DNA of 45,828 nt from Spirochaetales bacterium (GTDB lineage: Bacteria; Spirochaetota; Spirochaetia; Sphaerochaetales; Sphaerochaetaceae), in the NCBI GenBank assembly GCA_017614375.1, contig JAGABZ010000014.1, forward strand, positions 1 to 45,828. The letters run 5' to 3'. This document shows, piece after piece, positions 39,312 through 45,828 of the stretch (the stretch's first letter is position 1; each line of letters opens with the position of its first letter). The translations under genes and the position numbers were made by a program. The notes under the pieces were generated by a model. The model did not search any database. It had not been told where the DNA came from and saw nothing but the letters and a program-made list of their open reading frames with translations.

Positions 39312-40744
39312 TTCTCTTCACCTTTGAGGGCGCCGATTCTGCCCATGATTTCCTTTTCGTTGTAGAAGAGGAAGATGACGGCCCCGGCCAGACAGGCGGC
39401 GGTGGCCACGACGGCGGCGGTGCGGTACGGGCCCTGGATCTGCTGCTGGAGCTCGGCGCTGAGGCTTTCCTTGCCGCTGGCGTCGGTGTTGGCGTTGACG
39501 ATTGCCACCGCGGCGGCGGTGATCGAGGTGTAGATGACCATCGACAGGGCCTGGCCCATCTTCATGGCAAAGGTGCGGGCGGCGAAGAACATTCCGCTGC
39601 GGTCCTCGCCTGTCTCAAGGGTGTTGAGCTCCGAGACGTCGGCTACGCAGGCCTGGGGGAGGATTCCGAGGATGGCCATCGGGACTCCGGCGCAGACGGC
39701 GACCAGCAGGCCCCAGAACATGCCTGTTCCGCAGACCGAGGTGATCAGGAACACAAAGGCGTAGGCGAAAAAACCGACGACGATGATCCGCTTTTTGCCC
39801 AGTTTCGGGGCGAGTCTGTTGACCAGCGGGTAGAGGCAGAGCGAGACGACGGTCATCAGGACGGTCAGCAGAAAGGTCTTGTCCGAAGAGATGCCCATCA
39901 GCCGGGTCTCGAAGTCGGCCAGACCGGTCTGGAACAGAGTCACGGCAAAGAAGTAAATGACGTCGGCGTATACGAAGCGGCGGAACTGCTTGTTGCCGTA
40001 GGTCTTGAGCAGCGAAGAAAATACCGGCGACTTGACCGGTTTTCCCTCGATGTAGTCGCGCTCCTTGATCAGAAGGGCGGGGACCATCATCGCCAGGGCG
40101 GCGATGGCGCACATGATTCCGATGGCGATGCGGATGGCGTTCTCCTGGGAGCCTGCCATGCCCTCAAGCATGCCGGAGAGGCTGGGGACCAGGGTGGCCA
40201 GGGAGAATCCTGCGATATAAGTAAAGGAGATGTAGGTGGAAACGTTGATGCGGTGCTCCTGGGTGTCTCCGAGTTCGGCAATCAGGGCATTGTAGGGGGT
40301 GCAGTAGATTGTCATGAACAGATAGAAGAGCATCAGCAGGGCAAAGATGATGACGTTGTTCGTCGCTACGGAGGCGGTTGTCGGCAGGACGAAGACGGCA
40401 ACCGTGCAGATTGCGAACGGGATGGCTATGGCCCGCATGAACGGGATGCGCCGGCCGCCCTTGAAGGTGGCCCGGTCGGACCAGCTGGCCACCAGCGGGT
40501 CGGTAACCGCGTCAAAGATTCTTCCGACGGCCGTGATCAGTCCGAAGAGGGTGATCGAGGCGAAAATCGGGGTCTGGGTTATGAAGTTGCCGAATATGGC
40601 GTTGGTTGAGCCGGGGGTGTGTACGCCGGTGTACAGGTGCACCAGCCAGGTGGAGATGATTCCCGAAAGCAGGCTCCATCCGAACTGTCCGACGGCGAAG
40701 ATCCACAGCAGTCTGTTTGTGATCGGTTTTCTCTGATTGTCCAT
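39308..40744 (-). CDS. GPH-family sugar:cation symporter (MelB-like)
   Basis: This inner-membrane transporter has 478 residues and 12 predicted segments. It belongs to the glycoside-pentoside-hexuronide:cation symporter family. The N-terminal signature GRIFDAVTDPLVASWSDR (near residue 75) followed by GGRRIPFM is the MelB-type cation-binding block. It overlaps the alpha-galactosidase gene by 4 nt, so the likely cargo is an alpha-galactoside. GGGAGA precedes the ATG. The upstream gene is a glycosyltransferase-like protein separated by 22 nt. Confidence 0.87.
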   Translation of the reverse strand: MDNQRKPITNRLLWIFAVGQFGWSLLSGIISTWLVHLYTGVHTPGSTNAIFGNFITQTPIFASITLFGLITAVGRIFDAVTDPLVASWSDRATFKGGRRIPFMRAIAIPFAICTVAVFVLPTTASVATNNVIIFALLMLFYLFMTIYCTPYNALIAELGDTQEHRINVSTYISFTYIAGFSLATLVPSLSGMLEGMAGSQENAIRIAIGIMCAIAALAMMVPALLIKERDYIEGKPVKSPVFSSLLKTYGNKQFRRFVYADVIYFFAVTLFQTGLADFETRLMGISSDKTFLLTVLMTVVSLCLYPLVNRLAPKLGKKRIIVVGFFAYAFVFLITSVCGTGMFWGLLVAVCAGVPMAILGILPQACVADVSELNTLETGEDRSGMFFAARTFAMKMGQALSMVIYTSITAAAVAIVNANTDASGKESLSAELQQQIQGPYRTAAVVATAACLAGAVIFLFYNEKEIMGRIGALKGEEK

Positions 40745-40766
40745 TTATTTCTCCCTATGTAACAAA

Positions 40767-42254
40767 TTACTTCTCATCGGTCTCGGCCGGCTTGAGGGCC
40801 ATCGCGGCCTTTACGACGTTGTAGGCACCGTCGTAGATTCCGGCTTTCTTGTTCTGCACTATGCAGAGGCACATGCCCTCAAGCAGCGAGGCGTCCTCCA
40901 TAAAGAGGTCGAGCATCTGCAGAGTGTGGGGGATGTCGCGGCACTCGAGCGTTCCGTCCCCGATTTCGGCCGAATGGACGGCGCCCCACTGCTCGTGTCC
41001 TCCGATGCGGCGGATGAACAGCTTGGGCACCGGGTAAAAGGCCAGTTCGCTCGGCTTGGTCACCAGAACGTCGCAGCTGCGCATCAGGAGGTTGGTCGCG
41101 TAGACGGCCTCGAAGATATTTGAGTGCCAAAAGGCGTGGACGCCGCGCACCGGGCCGTTCAATGCTTCTTCTGCGCAAGTCTTTGTCGCTTCCCAATCGT
41201 CGAAGTGCTCCTTTGATAGTTCCCGCAGTCCGGGTATGTCGCGGACCAGTTCGTCCCAGACGTTGCGGTAGTCGCCTACGTTTACATAAAGCGCAGCCCT
41301 GCCGTCTTTTATCGGCTGAAGCAGATGCCCTATTATGGCGCTGAACGTCTCTCTCTGGGCCCCGGCTCCTCCGATTGTCAGCAAAAACCGCATCGGCTCA
41401 CCCTGGGCTTTCCGCTTCAGGCGTGCCCCGCAGTCGGCTTCGATGTTTGCCACCAGTTCATGGTCGATGTAGTGGCCGGTATAGAGCAGGCTGTCGGCGG
41501 GCATCGGCTTGAGGACCTTGTCCTTTGCCATGCCGTTGAGAATCCGGTAGCCCTGATAGGCGTAGTGGGTCTGCACGGTGTGCAGGCTGCCCTCGGCCAG
41601 GTGCAGGGCCATGGGCCAGTTGTCCGGGATGGCGTTCACCACATATTTCATCCCGGCATGAAGCGCCGCCTGGGCCGGCCAGACATGGGTTCCGACTACG
41701 GGGATGTCCTTAGGGATATCGGCAAATACGGGAGCCATCAGCTCGGCGTTTTTCTGGTCGGAGGAGTTGTAGGTCAGCTGCCTGAAGCCTTCGTAGTTCA
41801 TCGGCTCCCATACGAGGCGGTTGAACAGTTTTGATTTCTGGGAAAGCCTGGAGCCGAGGGAGTAGAGGTCGTTCTGCGCTCCGATCACCTTCGTGCATGT
41901 TGTTTCGGGGAAGGAATTGAGGTCCATCCAGTACGGTTTGTACCCCAGGGCGTTGGCCGCCGAGGCTATGGCCATCGAAATCCTGTAATGGCCGAAGCCC
42001 ATCCGGATGTTTCCTACAATCAGGCCACGATTTGTGTCGAACGGGATTTCGGAGGGACCTTCGCAGACGCGGATGTCCTGTACCCCGAGAATGTCCCCGA
42101 TATGGGGGTTGGGTTTCAGACAGGCCTCGTGCGCCCTCTCTGAGTCGTCGCCGAATCGCTTTGCGAACTTGGTTTTGGATTTCACCGACTTGCGGTAATC
42201 CTTGGGGGCAATTTCATTGCCGAAAATGACCTTTGAGCGGTCCTGAGTATCCAT
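40767..42254 (-). CDS. GT28/MGDG-synthase-like glycosyltransferase of unknown substrate
   Basis: This 495-residue protein has no signal peptide and a two-Rossmann layout. The N-terminal part has VGNIRMGFGHYRISMAIASA (near residue 87), like the GxGHxxxA loop of MGDG synthase and MurG. The C-terminal half has FLLTIGGAGAQRETF and CDVLVTKPSELAFYPVPKLF, matching the nucleotide-sugar side of GT-B enzymes. The start is the ATG at 42254 with GGAGAG 4 nt upstream. An upstream in-frame ATG lacks such a site. It heads the operon with the GPH symporter and the alpha-galactosidase, so a galactose- or lipid-related role is inferred. I do not recognise a characterised homologue. Confidence 0.65.
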   Translation of the reverse strand: MDTQDRSKVIFGNEIAPKDYRKSVKSKTKFAKRFGDDSERAHEACLKPNPHIGDILGVQDIRVCEGPSEIPFDTNRGLIVGNIRMGFGHYRISMAIASAANALGYKPYWMDLNSFPETTCTKVIGAQNDLYSLGSRLSQKSKLFNRLVWEPMNYEGFRQLTYNSSDQKNAELMAPVFADIPKDIPVVGTHVWPAQAALHAGMKYVVNAIPDNWPMALHLAEGSLHTVQTHYAYQGYRILNGMAKDKVLKPMPADSLLYTGHYIDHELVANIEADCGARLKRKAQGEPMRFLLTIGGAGAQRETFSAIIGHLLQPIKDGRAALYVNVGDYRNVWDELVRDIPGLRELSKEHFDDWEATKTCAEEALNGPVRGVHAFWHSNIFEAVYATNLLMRSCDVLVTKPSELAFYPVPKLFIRRIGGHEQWGAVHSAEIGDGTLECRDIPHTLQMLDLFMEDASLLEGMCLCIVQNKKAGIYDGAYNVVKAAMALKPAETDEK

Positions 42255-42288
42255 GTATCTCTCCCCGGCGCGTTGCACGCCAAAGGAA

Positions 42289-42318
42289 ATTCTCTTATGG
42301 ATTTGCCCGCCCGGTCAA
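42289..42318 (-). promoter_or_regulatory. Candidate promoter of the glycosyltransferase operon
   Basis: On the minus strand TTGACC and GAGAAT are spaced 18 nt apart, between the toxin stop and the glycosyltransferase start. The -10 match is weak. Confidence 0.35.
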
Positions 42319-42326
42319 GGACTTTC

Positions 42327-42602
42327 TTAAAGCGAAAGCCGGGAATGGCTTCCGATTCTATAAAGGACAAGTACCGCAACATCTTCGGCGTATTCGTAAA
42401 GAAGAATCCAATCAGGTTGGATGTGGCAGTCATGGACTCCGCCCGAGTTCCTGAGAATGTGGTCCCGGTATTTTCTGTCCAGTTGCTTTCCTTCCGCAAG
42501 TTGCTCCACTACTTCAAAAAGGGCATCGATATCCCGCCCCTGTCTCTGGGCAAGTTTCAGGTCCTTCTTGAACTGTGTGGTGAACTTGACTGCGTACTTC
42601 AT
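42327..42602 (-). CDS. YafQ-family type II toxin (mRNA interferase)
   Basis: This 91-residue RelE-superfamily ribosome-dependent mRNA nuclease matches E. coli YafQ in layout. The catalytic set is complete: H48 in RDHIL, H60 and D64 in DCHIQPDW, and H86 in IGSHSRL. These correspond to H50, H63, D67 and H87 of YafQ. The ATG overlaps the antitoxin stop by 4 nt, the normal antitoxin-first order. The glycosyltransferase operon starts about 70 nt downstream. An active toxin is expected because no key residue is missing. Confidence 0.92.
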   Translation of the reverse strand: MKYAVKFTTQFKKDLKLAQRQGRDIDALFEVVEQLAEGKQLDRKYRDHILRNSGGVHDCHIQPDWILLYEYAEDVAVLVLYRIGSHSRLSL

Positions 42603-42880
42603 ACATCAAGCGCTTTGCGGAGTTCCTCCATATCCTTATAACCTTTTGCAGTTTCGTCTCCCGCAATCCGACGCCCTTCAAGAATTGCTTTCAGAGTTTC
42701 AGGCCCGTACTGGTTGAGATCCGCTGTGAAGGGGAGTCTGCGGTCCCTTACGGTCTGACGGAGAAACATGTTTACTGCGGTTGTCATGTTGAGACCCATC
42801 TCACTGAAAATAATCTCAGCCGATTCCTTTGTCTTGCGGTCGATTCTGATGTTGAGGTTTGTCATGCTTGTGGTTTCCAT
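42599..42880 (-). CDS. RelB/DinJ-family antitoxin
   Basis: This 93-residue antitoxin neutralises the YafQ-like toxin and represses the shared promoter. The N-terminal ribbon-helix-helix domain reads MTNLNIRIDRKTKESAEIIF, followed by NMTTAVNMFLRQTV, which matches DinJ. The C-terminal helix wraps the toxin in homologues. The start is the ATG at 42880 with AGGAG 10 nt upstream. An ATG five codons later has no ribosome site. Confidence 0.9.
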   Translation of the reverse strand: METTSMTNLNIRIDRKTKESAEIIFSEMGLNMTTAVNMFLRQTVRDRRLPFTADLNQYGPETLKAILEGRRIAGDETAKGYKDMEELRKALDV

Positions 42881-42900
42881 TTTTGTGCACTCCTGAACAT

Positions 42901-42938
42901 AGTGTAATGACAAACTCAACATATTGTCAATCCAATAT
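42901..42938 (-). promoter_or_regulatory. Toxin-antitoxin promoter and operators
   Basis: On the minus strand TTGACA and TACACT are spaced 18 nt apart (plus 42925-42930 and 42901-42906). ATATTG-N6-CAATAT (42921-42938) is a perfect dyad over the -35 box. TGACAA-N10-TTGTCA (42908-42929) is a second one spanning the spacer. Both suit autorepression by a ribbon-helix-helix antitoxin. Confidence 0.75.
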
Positions 42939-42940
42939 CA

Positions 42941-44395
42941 TTATATCCCGGGGTCCCAGAAACAGTCGCCGTTGCCGAAGCGGCGGTATTCCAGGGCCCG
43001 GATGAAGTGCTCCTTTGAGGGGGCGGTTTCACCGTCGAACAGGGCGCAGCAGGTGGCCAGATCCCTCAGGGCCAGGACTTCACGCATCCCTCCTGTCCCG
43101 GCTTGAAGGCTGCCGAGAATTTCCAGGCATTCGCCTCCGGCCAGGAGCCGGGATTGGGGCAGCAATTGCCGGGCGCGTTTGAGTTGTCCCAGAATCTCGG
43201 CGTCGGGAATCCCGGTGTCTGAAAACGCCCGGGGCCCGACCGGCAGGCGGATGGGGAAACGGTCCAGCAGGGGTGTGCCTACCTTTGCCCAGTGGCGGCG
43301 GATACGGTCCTGGTTGCAGTTGCAGTTGTGGCTTTCGCTTCCGAGACGGCCGCAGGGGCATGGGTTCATCGTCGCGGCGACCATGCAGTCGGACGGATAG
43401 ACCGACCTGTCGGCAGAGCGGGCGCTGAGGCTGGATTTGCGGTCGAGCACTTCGCGTACGCCTTCGAGAAAGCCGGGTGAGTAGGAGGTGATTTCGTCGA
43501 GGATCATCAGGCCTTTGTGGGCCAGCGCTGCTTCGCCGGGGAGTTTGCGCTCTCCGCCGCCGGACAACTGGAGCAGTGTGCAGTCGTGGGGTACGTCGCG
43601 CACCGGCGGGCGGGTCGGGTCGGCACGCAACTGGCCGAGACAGGCGTAGATTCTTTCCACATCACGGATTGAGTTGTCATCCAATGGCGGCAGAAGAGCC
43701 CCGAGGCGGGAGATTGCCAATGTCTTGCCCACCCCGGGGGGGCCGAAGAGGAGGATGTTGAAGCGGCCGAGGGCTGCCAGACAGAGGGCGCGTTTGACGC
43801 TTGACATTCCGATGATGCCGTCGAAAGTCGCAGGGTCGGGCCAGGGCGGTTCGGTCCGGTCAGGCAGCCGGCTTTGGGGCACGGTGCGCTGCTGCAGGAG
43901 ATGTGTACGGGCGCAGACGAGGGCCTGGTCGAGGGTGGGTGCGCTGCAGACTTCCATGCCGCGGAGGGTATAGCCGGCGCTTTTGCCGGGAATCAGGCAG
44001 AGGGTGCAGCCGAGGGCGAGGGCGGTACGGATGGCGCCGGTTCCGGAGTCCTGGCTTTCGACGAGTCTGCCGGAGAGGGACAGTTCTCCGCTGGCGAGGA
44101 TGCGGGTTCCGTCGTAGAGTTTTTCCGAGGCGAGCAACACTCCCAGGGCTATTGCCAGATCGAGCGAAGAGCCGGCTTTGCGGATGCCCGCCGGGGCGAG
44201 GTTGACCAGGATCCGCTGGGCGGGAAACTTCAGCCCGCTGTTGCGGATGGCGCAGCGAACCCGTTCGCGGGCTTCCCTGATGGCGGGGTCCGGGAGTCCG
44301 ACGATGTCGAAACCGGGAAAGCCGTTGCGGATATCCGACTCGACCCGCACCGGGATTCCTTCGAAACCGAGGTTTATGAAACTTGATATGACCAT
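42941..44395 (-). CDS. comM: ComM/YifB-family Mg-chelatase-like AAA+ ATPase
   Basis: This 484-residue cytoplasmic ATPase has a homologue, ComM, that is a helicase aiding branch migration when transformed DNA is integrated. The N-terminal ChlI-like domain (MVISSFINLGFEGIPVRVE, IVGLPDPAIREARERVRCAI) is followed by the AAA+ core with Walker A LLFGPPGVGKT and Walker B GLMILDEI. The C-terminal Mg-chelatase domain contains NPCPCGRLGS and a Cys-rich stretch (HNCNCNQDRIRRHW). The ATG has GGAGG 6 nt upstream. The toxin-antitoxin promoter begins right at its 3' end. It is present in many bacteria without known competence. Confidence 0.93.
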   Translation of the reverse strand: MVISSFINLGFEGIPVRVESDIRNGFPGFDIVGLPDPAIREARERVRCAIRNSGLKFPAQRILVNLAPAGIRKAGSSLDLAIALGVLLASEKLYDGTRILASGELSLSGRLVESQDSGTGAIRTALALGCTLCLIPGKSAGYTLRGMEVCSAPTLDQALVCARTHLLQQRTVPQSRLPDRTEPPWPDPATFDGIIGMSSVKRALCLAALGRFNILLFGPPGVGKTLAISRLGALLPPLDDNSIRDVERIYACLGQLRADPTRPPVRDVPHDCTLLQLSGGGERKLPGEAALAHKGLMILDEITSYSPGFLEGVREVLDRKSSLSARSADRSVYPSDCMVAATMNPCPCGRLGSESHNCNCNQDRIRRHWAKVGTPLLDRFPIRLPVGPRAFSDTGIPDAEILGQLKRARQLLPQSRLLAGGECLEILGSLQAGTGGMREVLALRDLATCCALFDGETAPSKEHFIRALEYRRFGNGDCFWDPGI

Positions 44396-44475
44396 TGTTT
44401 GCCTCCGCCCCTATATCCGCCCAGAACGGCTTTTCGCTGAGAAGAATTCTGTAATTTGTAAAGAAAAAACAATTG

Positions 44476-44504
44476 TTGCATCTCGGGCCGTCATCCTCTA
44501 TTCT
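44476..44504 (+). promoter_or_regulatory. Flavodoxin promoter
   Basis: TTGCAT (44476-44481) and TATTCT (44499-44504) are spaced 17 nt apart, about 32 nt before the flavodoxin ATG and divergent from comM. Confidence 0.7.
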
Positions 44505-44536
44505 GTTTGAACCTGACTTTTCAAGGAGGATAGGGT

Positions 44537-45052
44537 ATGAGGGGACTGGTGGTTTATTATTCGCACGAAGGCCAGGGCACGATTGATTTCAACGTAAAGC
44601 AGTTTGCCAAGGGGCATACACGCATTGTTGCCGAGAAGATTGCCGATCTGACCGGGTCGGACATCCTGCGCATCGTGCCTAAGGAGCCGTACCCTGTGGA
44701 GTATGAGGCCTGCTGCGAGCGCGCAAAGGCGGAGTATGAAAGCGGAGCCCGTCCGGAGATAAACATGCCGCTGGAGTCGATCGATGCCTATGACACCGTT
44801 TTCCTCGGTTTCCCCATCTGGTACAGGAGTTACCCGCGGGTCATCGCGACCTTTGTGGAGAAGTTCGATTTCTCCGGCAAGAAGGTGATGCCTTTCTGCA
44901 CGAACGAGGAGGGCGGTTTCGGCATGGCGGACATGCAACTGGCCTCCGCGATTAAGGCCAAAGGCGGCACCGTGGCCGAGGGGCTGTCGATCCGCGGAAA
45001 GAGGGTCGACGGTTGCGACGGGGCCGTCCGAAGCTGGCTGGGGATGGAATAA
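44537..45052 (+). CDS. Flavodoxin-family protein
   Basis: This 171-residue cytoplasmic FMN protein serves electron transfer or as a small flavodoxin-type oxidoreductase. The N terminus MRGLVVYYSHEGQGT holds the phosphate-binding loop, although the order differs from classical flavodoxin because a longer segment (IDFNVKQFAKGHTRIVAEKIA) follows. PYPVEYEACCERAKAEYE is typical of the anaerobe flavodoxin group, and FLGFPIWYRSYPRV carries the Trp/Tyr that flank FMN. AAGGAGG lies 7 nt before the ATG. It is probably a single-gene transcript, since HU has its own promoter. The electron partner is unknown. Confidence 0.88.
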   Translation: MRGLVVYYSHEGQGTIDFNVKQFAKGHTRIVAEKIADLTGSDILRIVPKEPYPVEYEACCERAKAEYESGARPEINMPLESIDAYDTVFLGFPIWYRSYPRVIATFVEKFDFSGKKVMPFCTNEEGGFGMADMQLASAIKAKGGTVAEGLSIRGKRVDGCDGAVRSWLGME

Positions 45053-45075
45053 CTGTTGGGGGGACCGGTCAGGTC

Positions 45076-45104
45076 TTGCCCAGAAACAGTGATTTATGTA
45101 ATGT
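45076..45104 (+). promoter_or_regulatory. HU gene promoter
   Basis: TTGCCC (45076-45081) and TAATGT (45099-45104) are spaced 17 nt apart, 25 nt before the ATG. Confidence 0.5.
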
Positions 45105-45129
45105 ATCAGACAGAAATAAGGAGCGCGCC

Positions 45130-45456
45130 ATGAAGAACAAACTCACCAAGGCTGAAATCGTTAACAATATATATAGTGTAGTGTCCCAGGAAGCTTATCC
45201 GAAGTTCACCCGCACCGATGTCCAGGACGTGGTGGAGCTTTTCTTTGAAGAGATCAAGAAGGGTCTGTCCGAGGACAGAATCATAGAGCTCCGGGGATTC
45301 GGAACTTTTGAGACCAGGGTGCGCAAGGGCAAGGACTACGCCCGTAACCCGAAGACCGGCGAGAGCGTTTCGGTCGAGGAGCACTGCACCGCGGTGTTCA
45401 GACCGGGCCGGGAACTCAAGCAGAAGGTCTGGGACGTGAAGGGCCAGAACAAATAA
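45130..45456 (+). CDS. HU/IHF-family DNA-binding protein
   Basis: This nucleoid-associated DNA-bending protein has 108 residues, slightly longer than typical HU (90). The start is the ATG at 45130 (MKNKLTKAEIVNNIY), with AAGGAG 6 nt upstream. Earlier in-frame starts lack a ribosome site. The dimerisation helices are followed by IELRGFGTFETRVRKG and the DNA-arm motif YARNPKTGESV. The lysine/arginine-rich C terminus (RPGRELKQKVWDVKGQNK) extends beyond the normal end. It could be HU or IHF-like, because sequence alone does not settle this. Confidence 0.93.
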   Translation: MKNKLTKAEIVNNIYSVVSQEAYPKFTRTDVQDVVELFFEEIKKGLSEDRIIELRGFGTFETRVRKGKDYARNPKTGESVSVEEHCTAVFRPGRELKQKVWDVKGQNK

Positions 45457-45477
45457 GTCTCTCAGGATTCCGACACA

Positions 45478-45507
45478 GGCCGCCCGCATTGCCGGGCGGT
45501 TTTTTTG
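45478..45507 (+). terminator. Terminator after HU
   Basis: CCGCCCG (45480-45486) and CGGGCGG (45493-45499) form a 7-bp stem with a 6-nt loop, followed by seven T residues. Confidence 0.92.
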
Positions 45508-45591
45508 TTTTGAGATGTTTCCGTTTTTCTGTCGGATTTGCGACATGAATTACAGGGTGCACGCGCGCGGAAAAATTTTTGCGAAATCTTG

Positions 45592-45620
45592 TTGACATAA
45601 AATTGCCGATTTGATACCTT
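45592..45620 (+). promoter_or_regulatory. Strong promoter with AT-rich upstream element
   Basis: TTGACA (45592-45597) and TACCTT (45615-45620) are spaced 17 nt apart. An A/T-rich block GAAAAATTTTTGCGAAAT (about 45570-45588) lies in UP-element position. It directs a transcript off the right end of the window. Confidence 0.65.
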
Positions 45621-45627
45621 TGCAAAG

Positions 45628-45828
45628 CGCGTCCGGAAACGGATGCAAGTTTTTTGAAAGTACAGCGAAGGAAGAAGAACAGGAATTGGAAGCATGAGGG
45701 CTTCCGAAGTCAATTCCGAGACACAGAAGCAAGAAAGCTGATGTAGTTTCGAGTGAAGCGGGGCTTGTCTTAAGACAGGGCCCGTGACAGAGGAAAGAAC
45801 TGGAAAGATAACTGCGGAGCAATCCGCA
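45628..45828 (+). other. Structured untranslated leader running off the window, possibly rRNA leader
   Basis: About 200 nt without a coding frame contain several hairpins. GGAATTGGAAGC pairs with GCTTCC and AATTCC as two nested stems (about 45682-45718). GGGCTTGTCTTAAGACAGGGCCC (about 45761-45783) holds the 12-nt palindrome TGTCTTAAGACA. TGCGGA-GCAA-TCCGCA (45813-45828) carries a GNRA tetraloop. The strong promoter and the window ending here, as metagenomic contigs often do at rRNA operons, suggest an rRNA leader. No rRNA sequence is actually visible, and another structured RNA is possible. Confidence 0.35.

Noticed and set aside
45780-45828. RNase P or tmRNA at the right edge
   Set aside because: AGAGGAAAG superficially recalls an RNase P conserved block, but the neighbouring conserved bases and pairing partners are absent, and no tmRNA tag frame or tRNA-like end is visible.

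Overview
The window looks like one chromosomal stretch, possibly a whole contig, of an anaerobic, fermentative, outer-membrane-bearing bacterium with GC-rich DNA (roughly 57-60 % by eye). The best guess is a spirochaete (Treponemataceae/Sphaerochaetaceae-like, gut or sediment). Evidence for this: several signal-peptide beta-barrel proteins of the spirochaete style, a BMP/PnrA-type ABC importer, a FecR-like outer-membrane protein, rubredoxin plus reverse rubrerythrin, an arginine deiminase pathway, a RecJ with a long insertion, and five tRNA genes that do not encode CCA. Taxonomy is inferred from gene style only. No insertion sequence, phage, CRISPR array or rRNA gene body is visible.

Layout. 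1-525: tRNA-Leu(GAG) and the regulatory leader of a uracil permease gene, which holds a 25-codon leader peptide directly abutting a strong intrinsic terminator. 526-1896: uracil permease. 1961-4343 (minus): oligoendopeptidase F and the RdgB/HAM1 nucleotide pyrophosphatase, with a phased array of 43-bp dyad repeats upstream. 4671-4742: tRNA-Val(GAC). 4792-7060 (minus): ornithine carbamoyltransferase and arginine deiminase. 7130-13065 (minus): a BMP-type ABC importer with an FGGY kinase just upstream. 13143-13811 (minus): a small barrel protein. 13922-19307 (plus): a cysteine-rich MerR regulator, lipoate ligase, a HExxH protease fused to a propeller-like region and a predicted barrel, and a DUF4105 membrane protein. 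19450-24351 (minus): recJ, recO, serC and serA. 24479-28105 (plus): Ppx/GppA phosphatase, a dihydroorotate-dehydrogenase-like flavoprotein, an acyltransferase and a lipoprotein. 28102-34206 (minus): mutL coupled to a FecR/PE-linker/barrel protein, a TtcA-type tRNA thiolase and an HD-domain dNTPase-like protein. 34281-34972 (plus): a NusG paralogue and rubredoxin. 35025-42254 (mostly minus): tRNA-Gly, a 502-residue barrel, rubrerythrin, tRNA-Glu/Lys, and a unit of GH36 alpha-galactosidase, GPH sugar symporter and a GT28-like glycosyltransferase. 42327-44395 (minus): a YafQ/DinJ-type toxin-antitoxin pair and a ComM/YifB ATPase. 44537-45456 (plus): flavodoxin and an HU-family protein. The last 240 bases start a new strongly promoted, structured transcript that runs off the end, perhaps an rRNA operon leader.

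How it works together. The metabolic theme is scavenging: uracil import, peptide and arginine fermentation, BMP-type solute import, alpha-galactoside use and lipoate salvage. Oxygen defence comes from rubredoxin, rubrerythrin and flavodoxin. The regulatory theme is more unusual. At least five to seven genes appear to lack a Shine-Dalgarno and carry a -10 box 6-9 nt before the ATG, suggesting leaderless mRNAs. Several promoters and terminators are physically interleaved, and uraA seems to be controlled by transcription-translation-coupled attenuation.
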